Part shown: one piece after another, positions 1-8,173 of the stretch | Layout: each line of letters starts with the position of its first letter | Position numbering within the stretch: the stretch's first letter is position 1 | From: PALSA-1006 sp041660815 | GTDB lineage: Bacteria > Pseudomonadota > Gammaproteobacteria > Burkholderiales > Gallionellaceae | Reading direction: 5' to 3' | Assembly: GCA_041660815.1 (NCBI GenBank) | Contig: JBAZVN010000001.1 | Span: 186,001 to 250,000 of the forward strand | Length of the DNA stretch: 64,000 bases | The notes under the pieces: model-generated | The model's database searches: none | The model's input: the letters and a program-made list of their open reading frames with translations, nothing else | Told to the model about the DNA's origin: nothing | Translations under genes and position numbers: made by a program

Positions 1-876
1 GCGTGCCATATTGTCATTAATGCGGCGCCCTGCCAAAATGACTTGTGGGTGGTAGCCTACCTCCTCTGCCTTATGGGTGAGGTAGTAAGGGTCAACACCG
101 ATGCAGTGACCTCCGACCATGCCGGGGCGAAAGGGGAGGAAGTTCCATTTGCTGCCAGCCGCTTCCAGCACTTCGATGGTATCGATCCCAAGTCGATCAA
201 AAATCACGGAAAGCTCGTTCACCAAGGCAATGTTGAGATCACGCTGGGTGTTTTCGATGACCTTGGCGGCTTCGGCCACTTTTATACTTGCGGCAGGAAA
301 TGTGCCAGCCGTAATAATGCTGGCATAAAGCTCATTCACGGCTTTTGCAACTTCGGGAGTGGAGCCGCTGGTGATTTTTTTAATTTTGGTGAGCGTGTTT
401 ATCTTATCACCAGGATTGATGCGTTCCGGGCTATAACCACAGAAGAAATCTTGATTAAATTTAAAGCCAGATTGTTTTTCCAAAATTGGCACACATATTT
501 CTTCGGTGCAACCTGGATAAACCGTTGATTCATAGATAACAATTGCACCTTGCTTCATTACCTTACCCACTGTTTCACTGGCTTTGATGACTGGTGTTAA
601 ATCGGGACGATTTGCTTTATCAATAGGGGTTGGTACAGTGATAATAAATATCCCGCAGCTAGCCAAATCTGAGACATTACTACTGTAAGTGAGGTGGGCT
701 GCAGAAACCAAATCCTCCGAAGTAACCTCAAGCGTGCTGTCCTTGCCAGATCGCAACTCAGCGATACGCGCTTGATTAATGTCAAAACCCAACACAGGGC
801 GAATTTTCCCAAACTCTACTGCTAGCGGCAATCCAACATAGCCAAGACCGATTAACGCAATTTTTTGTTGATTCAT
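1..876 (-). CDS. Nucleotide-sugar dehydrogenase, TviB/WbpA type (3' end outside window)
   Basis: Translation of the minus strand gives an NAD-binding N-terminus (IALIGLGYVGLPLAVEFGK) followed by the central UDP-glucose/GDP-mannose dehydrogenase domain, with the catalytic-cysteine motif GGHCIGVDPYYL near the window edge. The pattern resembles the TviB/WbpA group, which oxidises C6 of UDP-N-acetylhexosamines for surface polysaccharide synthesis; the exact substrate is inferred. Two ATGs lie two codons apart (882 and 876). I chose 876 because an AAGGGA ribosome site sits 6 bases before it, whereas 882 abuts that site. The C-terminal domain is cut by the window start. It is the first of several minus-strand sugar-nucleotide genes. 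No frameshift is seen in the visible part. Confidence 0.85.
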   Translation of the reverse strand, partial: MNQQKIALIGLGYVGLPLAVEFGKIRPVLGFDINQARIAELRSGKDSTLEVTSEDLVSAAHLTYSSNVSDLASCGIFIITVPTPIDKANRPDLTPVIKASETVGKVMKQGAIVIYESTVYPGCTEEICVPILEKQSGFKFNQDFFCGYSPERINPGDKINTLTKIKKITSGSTPEVAKAVNELYASIITAGTFPAASIKVAEAAKVIENTQRDLNIALVNELSVIFDRLGIDTIEVLEAAGSKWNFLPFRPGMVGGHCIGVDPYYLTHKAEEVGYHPQVILAGRRINDNMAR

Positions 877-1014
877 TTTCATTCCCTTTTTTATGAAGTT
901 TTCCGTTAGGCAATTCTAATTAGCCACGCTACCGCCCTGTAAAACGACCTAGCATCTCTCGTAATTCATTGTTTTTTTAATATTCTTAAAATTAGATGGG
1001 AGGCCTTTTAACTC

Positions 1015-1971
1015 TCAGATTTTGCTTAGCATGTCTTGGTAAGACAATTCAATACCTTCGCGTAAAGTCACTTTTTGCTTCCAGCCCAAGGTATTGATGC
1101 GCGACACATCCATGACTTTGCGCATTGTACCGTCCGGCTTGCTCGCATCAAATATTAAATTACCTTTAAAATCAACAACATCTGAAATAATCTCAGCCAA
1201 TTCACGTATCGTTAAATCTTCTCCGCAGCCGATATTCACCAGCGGTGGTTGTTCGGCGTTAAACAAACTGGATATTTTTTCTTCCGGCTGCTCCAGCAAG
1301 AAAATACACGCATCGGCCATATCTTCGCTGTAGAGAAATTCGCGCTTGGGCGTACCGGTTCCCCACACCATGATCTCCTTGTCGCCGCGCAGTTTGGCTT
1401 CATGGGTTTTGCGCAGCAATGCGGGCAGCACATGCGAAGTATTTAAATCGTAATTGTCATTCGGGCCATATTGGTTGGTCGGCATGGCGGCGATGTATTT
1501 GGTGCCGTATTGTCGGTTGTATGACCAGCACATTTCGATCCCGGCAATTTTTGCCAAGGCGTAAGGACGATTGGTCGGCTCCAGTTCGCCGGTCAGCAGA
1601 TAGTCTTCTTTGATGGGCTGCGGGCAGGCTTTGGGGTAGATGCAGGATGAGCCCAAAAATAATAAGCGCGCCACGTTGTTGCGCCATGCTTCATGGATGA
1701 CGTTGGTTTGTATGGCCAGATTTTGGTAAATAAATTCAGCGCGATAGGTGTTATTTGCCTGAATCCCGCCAACTTTGGCGGCGGCCAATAAGACATATTC
1801 CGGTTTTTCTGCCGCAAAGAAATCCAGTACCGCCGCTTGTTCAGTTAAGTCTAATTCGGCATGGGTGCGGGTCAGCAGGTTGGTGTAGCCCTTGGCTTGC
1901 AAGCGACGCACGAGGGCGGAACCCACGAGGCCACGGTGCCCGGCCACATAAATTTTTGAATTAAAATTCAT
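1015..1971 (-). CDS. fcl: GDP-L-fucose synthase
   Basis: The enzyme converts GDP-4-keto-6-deoxymannose to GDP-L-fucose (3,5-epimerisation and NADPH reduction), the second step after Gmd. It is a short-chain dehydrogenase fold of 318 residues, close to the family norm. The N-terminal nucleotide motif GHRGLVGSAL is at residues 11-20. The catalytic set is visible as SSC (108-110), Y137 and K141 in RPYALAK, and H180. It lies 11 bases downstream of gmd on the same strand, so the two are almost certainly cotranscribed. A 60-bp relic of the 5' end of a second fcl-like gene lies at 5185-5244. Product use in an exopolysaccharide is inferred from the neighbours. Confidence 0.96.
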   Translation of the reverse strand: MNFNSKIYVAGHRGLVGSALVRRLQAKGYTNLLTRTHAELDLTEQAAVLDFFAAEKPEYVLLAAAKVGGIQANNTYRAEFIYQNLAIQTNVIHEAWRNNVARLLFLGSSCIYPKACPQPIKEDYLLTGELEPTNRPYALAKIAGIEMCWSYNRQYGTKYIAAMPTNQYGPNDNYDLNTSHVLPALLRKTHEAKLRGDKEIMVWGTGTPKREFLYSEDMADACIFLLEQPEEKISSLFNAEQPPLVNIGCGEDLTIRELAEIISDVVDFKGNLIFDASKPDGTMRKVMDVSRINTLGWKQKVTLREGIELSYQDMLSKI

Positions 1972-1982
1972 GGCAACTTGAT

Positions 1983-3077
1983 TTATTCGTTGTAATCGTA
2001 AGCCGCATAGCCATGTTTTTTAACCAGCTCATCGCGCTCGGCGCTGCGCAAATCTTCTCTGACCATTTCCGACACCAATTCCTGGAAGGTCGTGGTGGGT
2101 TTCCAGCCCAGCTTTTTGTGGGCTTTGGTCGGGTCGCCCAGAAGAGTCTCGACTTCAGTCGGACGGAAGTAGCGCGGATCGACTTGGACGATCACTTTGC
2201 CGGTGGCGTTGTCGTAACCTTTTTCTTCCACACCTTTGCCTTCCCAGCGCATTTCAATGCCCAGTTCTTTGGCCGCGATATTCACGAAATCGCGCACGCT
2301 GTATTGCACGCCGGTGGCGATGACAAAGTCTTCGGGTTGCGCTTGCTGCAGCATTAACCATTGCATTTCGACATAGTCTTTGGCATGCCCCCAATCGCGC
2401 AGGGAATCCATATTGCCCAGATATAAGCAGTCTTGCAGGTGCAGCTTGATGCGCGCTAGGGCGCGAGTGATTTTGCGGGTGACGAAAGTTTCGCCGCGAA
2501 TCGGTGATTCGTGGTTGAACAAAATGCCGTTGCAGGCGTAAATTCCATACGCTTCCCGATAGTTGACGGTAATCCAATAGGCGTACATTTTGGCGACGGC
2601 ATACGGGCTGCGCGGATAGAACGGGGTGGTTTCTTTTTGCGGAATTTCTTGTACCAGCCCATACAGTTCGGAGGTGGAGGCCTGGTAGAACTTGGTCTTT
2701 TTCTCCAGTCCCAAAATGCGGATGGCTTCCAGAATACGCAAGGTGCCGATCCCGTCGGCATTGGCAGTGTATTCAGGGGTTTCGAAAGACACGGCCACAT
2801 GGCTCATCGCGGCGAGGTTGTAAATTTCGTCGGGCTGCGTTTGCTGGATGATGCGGATAAGGTTGGTAGAGTCGGTCAGATCGCCGTAATGCAGCTTAAA
2901 TCGGCCATTATCCACATGCGGATCTTGGTAGAGATGATCAATGCGGTCGGTGTTAAACAACGATGAACGGCGCTTGACACCGTGCACGGTGTAACCTTTT
3001 TTTAACAATAATTCAGCAAGATAAGCACCGTCTTGGCCGGTGATGCCGGTGATTAATGCAACCTTATTTGAACTCAT
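1983..3077 (-). CDS. gmd: GDP-mannose 4,6-dehydratase
   Basis: It dehydrates GDP-D-mannose to GDP-4-keto-6-deoxy-D-mannose, the precursor of GDP-fucose and related deoxysugars. It is a 364-residue cytosolic SDR-family protein. GITGQDGAYLAELLLKKGY at the N-terminus is the Rossmann glycine motif. STSELYG and the Y-x3-K pair in SPYAVAKMYAYW form the active site, and the family-typical NHESPIRGETFVTRK is present. It sits directly upstream of fcl and downstream of manC, giving the complete route from mannose-1-phosphate to GDP-fucose. The 172-bp gap to manC holds a palindromic repeat. Confidence 0.97.
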   Translation of the reverse strand: MSSNKVALITGITGQDGAYLAELLLKKGYTVHGVKRRSSLFNTDRIDHLYQDPHVDNGRFKLHYGDLTDSTNLIRIIQQTQPDEIYNLAAMSHVAVSFETPEYTANADGIGTLRILEAIRILGLEKKTKFYQASTSELYGLVQEIPQKETTPFYPRSPYAVAKMYAYWITVNYREAYGIYACNGILFNHESPIRGETFVTRKITRALARIKLHLQDCLYLGNMDSLRDWGHAKDYVEMQWLMLQQAQPEDFVIATGVQYSVRDFVNIAAKELGIEMRWEGKGVEEKGYDNATGKVIVQVDPRYFRPTEVETLLGDPTKAHKKLGWKPTTTFQELVSEMVREDLRSAERDELVKKHGYAAYDYNE

Positions 3078-3147
3078 TTTCTTTACCCTTTTAAATATAT
3101 TTATTCCGAACCTACAATTATTCCCAACCTACAACTTACGTTTTTTC

Positions 3148-3240
3148 GTAGGTTGGGTTAGCAGCCTTATCGCCTTACCCAACATTATTTGTAGCTTATT
3201 GTTGGGTTACGGCGCAAAAATTGCGCCGTAACCCAACCTA
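3148..3240. repeat. Palindromic REP-like element with GTAGGTTGGG ends
   Basis: A perfect inverted repeat lies at 3201-3237: 17-base arms GTTGGGTTACGGCGCAA around a 3-base loop. The outer ends GTAGGTTGGG (3148-3157) and CCCAACCTAC (3232-3240) are also inverted. GTAGGTTGGGTTA-type palindromes occur as dispersed REP-like repeats in many proteobacteria (general knowledge). Its position between manC and gmd could attenuate or stabilise the transcript. There is no long T-tract, so a simple intrinsic terminator is less likely. The related palindrome inside mutS (48313-48374) uses the sister sequence GTAGGTCGGGTT. Confidence 0.75.
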
Positions 3241-3249
3241 CTCATATCT

Positions 3250-4764
3250 TTATTTCGATCCACGCCCATAACTATCGTCATACCGCACAATGTCATCTTC
3301 ACCCAGATAACCGCCTGATTGTACTTCAATAATTTCCAGTGGTATGGTGCCGGGATTCGCTAAACGATGCACTTCACCCAACGGGATATAGGTTGACTGA
3401 TTCTCAGTCAGAACGATAATTTTATCACCACAGGTGATTTCAGCGGTGCCTTTTACGACGATCCAATGCTCTGCGCGGTGATAGTGCTTTTGTAAACTTA
3501 AGCTGGCTTTGGGCTTGACTTGAATGCGCTTTACTTTAAACCGCTCTTCTTCGTCAATGCTGTCATACCATCCCCACGGACGATGCACTTTGCGATGTAA
3601 GGCATGTTCTTCGCGGTGTTGCTGTTGCAGGGCGGTGACAATCTTTTTGACGTGCTGACTTTGACTGCGATCCGCCACCAAGACAGCATCGGCCGTTTCC
3701 ACAATGATGAGGTTATCCACGCCGACCGTGCCCACTAGGCGACTCGCTGCATACACGAGGGTATTGGTTGTGCCGGTGGTGAGTGCATCTCCGGTGATGA
3801 CATTGCCATTTTCGTCCTGCTTGCCCACTTGCCATACGGCATCCCAAGCGCCTAGATCGTTCCAGCCCGCGTTCAGCTCAACCATTTTCAGCGGCGCAAG
3901 AGATTCAAGACTGGCTGGCAGAGCAGATAGCTTTTCCATTACAGCGTAATCTATTGATTCACTTGATGTATTTTCAAAGAAGATTTTATCGGGACGAATA
4001 AAACGAGTTTGGGTGCCCGGTGAAGAAGCTTGTGCATCAGCTTGGCGCGACGCCCAGGCGGCTTGAGTCGCGGTGGTGATATCAGGGCGGAATTGTTGTA
4101 ATGCCTTGAGCCATACGCTGGCTTTGAGCACAAACATGCCCGCATTCCAATAATAACCGCCCTCACTCAGATATCGTTGTGCGGTTTCTGCGTCCGGCTT
4201 TTCGACAAAGCGATTGACTTGTAAAGGCGCAAGGTCTGGTGTGCCTTGTGCCTGAATATAGCCATAGCCGATTTCGGGCGCGTCGGGAGTGATGCCTAAA
4301 ATGACGACAGCCCCTGTGGCGGCTTCGCGTATGGCTTGCTGCAAGGAAGCTACGTAGGCAGCGGTATCGATTACTGTTTGATCTGCCGGAGTGACGACGA
4401 GAATAGGGTCGTCGCCATTTTCAATCGCTTGTAGCGCTGCCAAGGTGAGCGCGGGTGCCGTATTGCGCCCGACCGGTTCGAGCAATAAAGTGGCCGATAC
4501 GGATTTCATTTCACGCAGTTGATCTAACGTCAGGAAGCGATGCTCTTCATTGGTGACGATGAGCGTTTCACCGACTTGAATGTCGTCTGCTGCAAGGGCG
4601 TTGACCCGCTCCACCGCTTGCTGAAACAGGCTGTTGGTGCCGGACAGGACTAAAAACTGCTTGGGAAAACCCGAGCGTGACAGCGGCCACAACCGAGTGC
4701 CGGAGCCGCCGCAGAGGATGACGGGGGTGATTTTTAATTTGTTATTAGCAGAAGAGGGGGGCAT
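3250..4764 (-). CDS. manC: Bifunctional mannose-1-phosphate guanylyltransferase / mannose-6-phosphate isomerase
   Basis: A 504-residue type II phosphomannose isomerase-GDP-mannose pyrophosphorylase supplying GDP-mannose. The N-terminal nucleotidyltransferase signature GGSGTRLWPLSR is at about residues 19-30, followed by FVEKPD and the sugar-binding region. The C-terminal cupin isomerase domain carries RPWGWYDSID, KPKASLSLQKHYHRAEHW and the metal-site residues typical of AlgA/CpsB. It is first of the manC-gmd-fcl run and 6 bases downstream of an EPS-type MarR regulator. GDP-mannose and GDP-fucose would both be fed to the exopolysaccharide. The start follows the conserved family N-terminus after a short tail (MPPSSANNKLKI). 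Confidence 0.97.
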   Translation of the reverse strand: MPPSSANNKLKITPVILCGGSGTRLWPLSRSGFPKQFLVLSGTNSLFQQAVERVNALAADDIQVGETLIVTNEEHRFLTLDQLREMKSVSATLLLEPVGRNTAPALTLAALQAIENGDDPILVVTPADQTVIDTAAYVASLQQAIREAATGAVVILGITPDAPEIGYGYIQAQGTPDLAPLQVNRFVEKPDAETAQRYLSEGGYYWNAGMFVLKASVWLKALQQFRPDITTATQAAWASRQADAQASSPGTQTRFIRPDKIFFENTSSESIDYAVMEKLSALPASLESLAPLKMVELNAGWNDLGAWDAVWQVGKQDENGNVITGDALTTGTTNTLVYAASRLVGTVGVDNLIIVETADAVLVADRSQSQHVKKIVTALQQQHREEHALHRKVHRPWGWYDSIDEEERFKVKRIQVKPKASLSLQKHYHRAEHWIVVKGTAEITCGDKIIVLTENQSTYIPLGEVHRLANPGTIPLEIIEVQSGGYLGEDDIVRYDDSYGRGSK

Positions 4765-4770
4765 TATTAA

Positions 4771-5097
4771 TCAATCAGTTGCGCCAGCCAACTCTTGCTG
4801 TAGTGCGTCAATTTCTAGCTTAATGGCGTCGTATTCGGCTTGCTTTTGTTTGAGGAAGCCCAGGGTGATGCGGGTCTTTTCTTCGATGCCCGCCGGAGTG
4901 AGCAGGTAAGCGTACTTTCGTTTACTTTCCGCGTGGCTAAAATTTTCGAGCTTGACCAGCCCTTTTGCCATCAAGGCGCGCATGCAGTAGTTGGCTTTAC
5001 CGAGGCTGACGCCCATTTTAACGGCAAGTTCGCGCTGACTGAGGTGCGGGTGGGCTTGGATGGTTTTGAGGGTGTTTAAATGTTCGTTTTGGGACAT
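4771..5097 (-). CDS. MarR-family EPS-associated transcriptional regulator
   Basis: A 108-residue protein with an N-terminal winged helix: LSQRELAVKMGVSLGKANYC is the recognition helix-turn-helix (about 19-38), followed by the wing (KRKYAYLLTPAGIEEK) and a C-terminal helix (KQKQAEYDAIKLEIDALQQEL) that probably forms a coiled-coil dimer. It matches the small MarR-like family that sits at the head of exosortase/EPS gene clusters. It is 6 bases upstream of manC and transcribed with it, so local control of the sugar-nucleotide genes is likely. Ligand and operator are unknown. Confidence 0.85.
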   Translation of the reverse strand: MSQNEHLNTLKTIQAHPHLSQRELAVKMGVSLGKANYCMRALMAKGLVKLENFSHAESKRKYAYLLTPAGIEEKTRITLGFLKQKQAEYDAIKLEIDALQQELAGATD

Positions 5098-5184
5098 TTT
5101 GGACTGAGGTCAAAAGCTAAGTTCAAGTTAGGGGCGCGCATTGTACATGAGTTAATTAGGGGGGGATTATTTTAGTTTTAAATT

Positions 5185-5244
5185 TCGCACAGCACCCACG
5201 AGGCCTCTGTGCCCGGCGATGTAGATTTTAGATGAAAGGTTCAA
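5185..5244 (-). pseudogene. Relic of a second GDP-L-fucose synthase 5' end
   Basis: Minus-strand translation reads SSKIYIAGHRGLVGAVR, almost the same as residues 5-22 of the intact fcl (NSKIYVAGHRGLVGSALVR). The frame then runs into unrelated sequence and a stop. Only about 60 bp survive, with no usable upstream ATG. This indicates that a second epimerase/fucose-synthase gene once lay upstream of the MarR regulator, or that part of fcl was copied here. It matters as a scar of cluster rearrangement rather than as a gene. Confidence 0.75.
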
Positions 5245-5296
5245 GAAAATAGCCTTCAATAAAATTGATTTATTTATTATTGTAACTTTTAAAGCA

Positions 5297-5685
5297 CTAC
5301 AGTAATTTCCCCGCCAGTTCTGAATACAAAGGAAATTTTCTGTCATCTGACATTAGACTGGCATTACACTCAATCGCTGACGCGATAATTATCCTGTCTT
5401 GTGGGTCGCTATGATGCTCCTGCAAATTGACGGCCCGCATCGCGATGTTAGGGGAAATTGGAACATCTCCACACCAGAATCAGTTAGTGCTTTTTCAAAC
5501 CATTCTGTCAATTGGCAGGAAAGACTTATTCGTTGATGACGTTCAAGCCAAGCCATCTCAAAACAACTTATTGCGGATACTGCAATAAGTTCTGCATTTT
5601 CAATTTGCACACGCCTAATCTCAGAAAGATTTAGATGATCTTTATTGATCCACCAAAACCAGATATGCGTATCCAATAGGATCAT
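5297..5685 (-). pseudogene. PIN-domain (VapC-like) toxin, frameshifted
   Basis: The first frame encodes a PIN ribonuclease N-terminus (MILLDTHIWFWW with the first acidic residue, then SCFEMAWLERH). Near 5457-5463 the homology jumps to another frame that continues with SPNIAMRAVNLQEHHSDPQD, RIIIASAIE and MSDDRKFPLYSELAGKLL, ending at the stop 5297-5299. Adding one C to TTCCAATTTCC would restore a protein of about 129 residues. It overlaps the upstream antitoxin by ATGA. Either the toxin is inactivated by a one-base deletion, or this is an assembly error. Confidence 0.85.
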
Positions 5686-5906
5686 TTCGGCAAATTCCAG
5701 TCCGACTCAGGTGTGGCGTCAATAATATTTCCAATTACTTTACCTTTTCCTGCAATATCAGGATGAGGGCGTCGGCGTGGTTGGGGTTGAACGGTTTCAG
5801 AAAGCACTAAAAAAATAGCTTCAAATTGTTTATTGGCCGGTAATATTGGAATACGTTTTATGTGGCCAGTCGTATCCGTTTCTAATATCAATCTTTCCGC
5901 GTACAT
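5682..5906 (-). CDS. Antitoxin of the PIN toxin pair (uncharacterised family)
   Basis: A 74-residue protein starting MYAERLILETDTTGHIKRIP. An in-frame ATG exists further upstream at 6011, but 5906 has AAAGGGA six bases before it, and the sequence upstream of it does not resemble the family. Its stop overlaps the start of the PIN-domain gene by ATGA, the usual antitoxin-first layout of VapBC modules. No classical DNA-binding motif is obvious. The antitoxin role is inferred from position and size. Since the toxin is frameshifted, it may now be an orphan. Confidence 0.6.
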   Translation of the reverse strand: MYAERLILETDTTGHIKRIPILPANKQFEAIFLVLSETVQPQPRRRPHPDIAGKGKVIGNIIDATPESDWNLPK

Positions 5907-6084
5907 ATTGTTTCCCTTTGGATAAATAATGCCAAAATGCGAATAATTTAACGACAGTGCAATGCAATCTTCAACCGCAAGCTCTGTAAAATATTTAAGT
6001 AGCAATAGCACGCGTTAAATTCCGACCTACAAAAAGCACAATTCTTGCCACGTTTTGAGATCATTTTACACTTAAGACCAAAAG

Positions 6085-6348
6085 TCATGCTGCCTGCTGA
6101 TTCTGTTTGTTCATTATTTCCATTAAAAATTCCGGTGCGAAATCAGCTCCGTTAGCCCACACAACCGTTTGCATTAACTCATCTTGATGGGCGGTCTGGA
6201 ATAATGCTGGATTCTTTAGGGGCTCAAAAACCTCACCCCATAACTCATCAGTTAAATCAATTTCACCCGATTCGCCATTATTATAAATGTCAAATACAGT
6301 CGATAATTTTCTAGCGGTTTGACGGTTACGGTATGAAGGATCATTCAC
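6085..6348 (-). CDS. DUF2442 domain protein
   Basis: An 87-residue protein. The pattern FDIYNNGESGEIDLTDELW, then LKNPALF and VVWANGADFAPEFLMEIM matches DUF2442 (NAD/P-transhydrogenase-like small proteins), usually paired with DUF4160 as a putative TA or regulatory pair. The start codon is GTG, overlapping the stop of the DUF4160 remnant as TAGTG. Molecular function is unknown for the family. The DUF4160 partner directly upstream is broken, so this gene has probably lost its partner. Confidence 0.7.
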   Translation of the reverse strand: MNDPSYRNRQTARKLSTVFDIYNNGESGEIDLTDELWGEVFEPLKNPALFQTAHQDELMQTVVWANGADFAPEFLMEIMNKQNQQAA

Positions 6349-6489
6349 TACTCCAATGGGGGGATTGATTTAAGTGGTTTACGCTGCTGCGCCAACTGCC
6401 AAATCTTCAAGATGCTCCTTTTGATGCTCATCCAGCCATTCCAAGACGGCGCGCAATGCCCTCTTAGGAAATTCTCCCCGCACAGGATG
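6348..6489 (-). pseudogene. DUF4160 protein C-terminal fragment, frameshifted
   Basis: One minus-strand frame reads HPVRGEFPKRALRAVLEWLD then EHQKEHLED. The next frame continues with WQLAQQRKPLKSIPPLE and a stop at 6348-6350. Together these match the C-terminal half of DUF4160 proteins, which end in LEDW...P-L-x-x-I-x-P-L. The N-terminal half (normally with an HFH motif) is absent. So the gene is truncated at its 5' end and carries one frameshift near 6410. Its stop overlaps the DUF2442 start, as in intact DUF4160-DUF2442 pairs. Confidence 0.72.
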
Positions 6490-6528
6490 GCGTAAAAAAG
6501 ACGCATCCGGTTCCAGCTATAGCAATAT

Positions 6529-6648
6529 TCATGAATATAATTTCTTCTTTGTATCTTGTGGATGTTTACGCTGTTGTGCCAACTGCCAGTCTTCAAGTAC
6601 TTTTTTAGCTGGTAGGCCGTGCAAATTCAAAAGTGCTGTGCCGGTCAT
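6529..6648 (-). pseudogene. Second DUF4160 C-terminal scrap
   Basis: A 39-codon frame contains LPAKKVLEDWQLAQQRKHPQ, nearly the same as the tail of the DUF4160 fragment at 6348-6489. It then ends in an unrelated lysine-rich tail. Two copies of the same C-terminal region in tandem suggest a duplication followed by decay, or two successive insertions of related cassettes. It begins 8 bases after the ugd stop. A functional peptide is unlikely. Confidence 0.6.
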
Positions 6649-6655
6649 TTTTAAG

Positions 6656-7852
6656 TTAATCTTTCCCGAACAAATCCCGGCTATAAACTTTCTCTGCAAC
6701 ATCGCACAGATCCTCCGTCATTCGATTCGCAATAATTACGTCGGCTTCTAGCTTAAATTTCGCCAGATCATTAACTACCCGGGAACGATAAAACTCTGTT
6801 TCATTGAGCGCCGGCTCATACACGATCACTTCAATTCCCTTGGCTTTGATGCGCTTCATAATGCCCTGAATGCTGCTAGCCCGAAAATTATCCGATCCAG
6901 CCTTCATCACCAAGCGATGAACACCAACCACTTTTGGATTACGTTTGATAATGTCAAAGGCAATAAAATCTTTACGCGTGGTATTGGAATCAACAATCGC
7001 GTGGATTAAATTTTGCGGCACAGCATTGTAATTGGCCAAGAGTTGCTTGGTGTCTTTTGGCAAACAGTAGCCGCCATAGCCAAACGAGGGGTTGTTGTAA
7101 TGATCGCCGATGCGCGGATCAAGGCAGACACCTTGAATTATTTGCTTGGTATCCAGTCCGTGTGTGGCGGCGTAAGTGTCTAATTCGTTAAAGTAAGCAA
7201 CGCGCATTGCCAGATAGGTATTGGCAAAAAGTTTTACCGCTTCGGCTTCGGTGGCGTCGGTAAATAAAGTGGGGATGTCTTGTTTGACCGCACCTTGTTT
7301 GAGTAAGCTGGCAAAGATCTCGGCGCGCTTGGAACGTTCGCCGATGACGACGCGCGAGGGGTGCAGGTTATCATAGAGGGCACGGCCTTCGCGGAGGAAT
7401 TCGGGAGAAAAAATTAAGTTGGGCTGAAATTCGGGCGTATTACCATGCGCCGCTACGCTAAAGCGCGCTTTGATTTTAACAGTGTAGCCTACCGGAACAG
7501 TTGATTTAATAACCATGACTGCATCGGGATTGATTGCAATGACATCCGCGATGACTGCTTCAATGGACTTAGTATTGAAGTAGTTGGTCTCGGGATCGTA
7601 GTCGGTCGGCGTTGCGATAATGACGTAGTTGGCACCGGTATAGGCTTCCACTTTATCCAGTGTGGCGCGAAAATTTAGCGGTTTATTTTTTAGAAAATCT
7701 TCAATCTCGGTGTCTTCAATGGGAGATTGATTACGATTCAGCATCTCGATTTTCTCAGGGATGATATCGAGCGCAACCACTTCGTTGTGTTGCGCAAGAA
7801 GGATGGCATTTGAAAGTCCGACGTAGCCGGTTCCGGCAATAGCAATTTTCAT
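6656..7852 (-). CDS. ugd: UDP-glucose 6-dehydrogenase
   Basis: It oxidises UDP-glucose to UDP-glucuronate with two NAD+ and provides uronic acid for capsule or exopolysaccharide. It is a 398-residue cytosolic enzyme of the short Ugd class. MKIAIAGTGYVGLSNAILLA is the NAD-binding loop, PVGYTVK and FSPEFLREG are the central conserved blocks, and FGYGGYCLPKDTKQL carries the catalytic cysteine near residue 260. It is intact although it is surrounded on both sides by broken toxin and DUF genes. It is separated from the manC-gmd-fcl group by about 1.5 kb of relics, so it may have been acquired or moved separately. Confidence 0.95.
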   Translation of the reverse strand: MKIAIAGTGYVGLSNAILLAQHNEVVALDIIPEKIEMLNRNQSPIEDTEIEDFLKNKPLNFRATLDKVEAYTGANYVIIATPTDYDPETNYFNTKSIEAVIADVIAINPDAVMVIKSTVPVGYTVKIKARFSVAAHGNTPEFQPNLIFSPEFLREGRALYDNLHPSRVVIGERSKRAEIFASLLKQGAVKQDIPTLFTDATEAEAVKLFANTYLAMRVAYFNELDTYAATHGLDTKQIIQGVCLDPRIGDHYNNPSFGYGGYCLPKDTKQLLANYNAVPQNLIHAIVDSNTTRKDFIAFDIIKRNPKVVGVHRLVMKAGSDNFRASSIQGIMKRIKAKGIEVIVYEPALNETEFYRSRVVNDLAKFKLEADVIIANRMTEDLCDVAEKVYSRDLFGKD

Positions 7853-8003
7853 AAGGGTAATTTCAAGAATACACGTTTAGAAAATAATGTGATGCTGGTC
7901 ATCCAGATAGACTCTCCTGGCTGCTCATTTAACCTCGCCACAATGTCCGGGTCTGATGCCGTTGCATTAGCGCAGAGGTGAAATTGGTATCTAAAATAAT
8001 CAT
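7849..8003 (-). pseudogene. PIN-domain (FitB-like) toxin remnant
   Basis: The frame starting at 8003 reads MIILDTNFTSALMQRHQ, the PIN N-terminus with its first aspartate. After a frameshift near 7945 the homology resumes as DPDIVARLNEQPGESIWMTS then ITLF. It then stops matching and runs into the ugd start. Only about the first third of a VapC/FitB toxin is left. The 3' end has been replaced by the ugd leader, suggesting a deletion that joined the two. It is preceded by a FitA-like antitoxin, as in fitAB modules. Confidence 0.75.
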
Positions 8004-8023
8004 GCGCCAAGCCTTGTCCGGGC

Positions 8024-8158
8024 TTACGCTTTGCCACTTACCGCTCGGCGTAGTATTTGACGAACTCCCTCCTCCATACTCCACCCGTGTTGGCTGTCCA
8101 TTCGCTTTAAATTTTCTTTGATGTCATCATCAATATTGCGAACAACTACTTGAGCCAT
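8024..8158 (-). CDS. FitA-like ribbon-helix-helix antitoxin, short
   Basis: A 44-residue frame, too short for standard gene finders, begins MAQVVVRNIDDDIKENLKRM and contains HGWSMEEGVRQILRRAV. This is the ribbon-helix-helix DNA-binding unit of FitA antitoxins. Family members are usually 70-85 residues. Here the frame stops after SGKA, and another frame continues KPGQGLA, so a one-base loss may have shortened it. The remnant FitB toxin follows directly. It may still bind DNA, but its toxin partner is gone. Confidence 0.6.
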   Translation of the reverse strand: MAQVVVRNIDDDIKENLKRMDSQHGWSMEEGVRQILRRAVSGKA

Positions 8159-8173
8159 AAGACACCTCACGAT

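Noticed and set aside
43..528. 161-residue plus-strand open frame
   Set aside because: It is the antisense of the nucleotide-sugar dehydrogenase whose motifs are clear on the minus strand.
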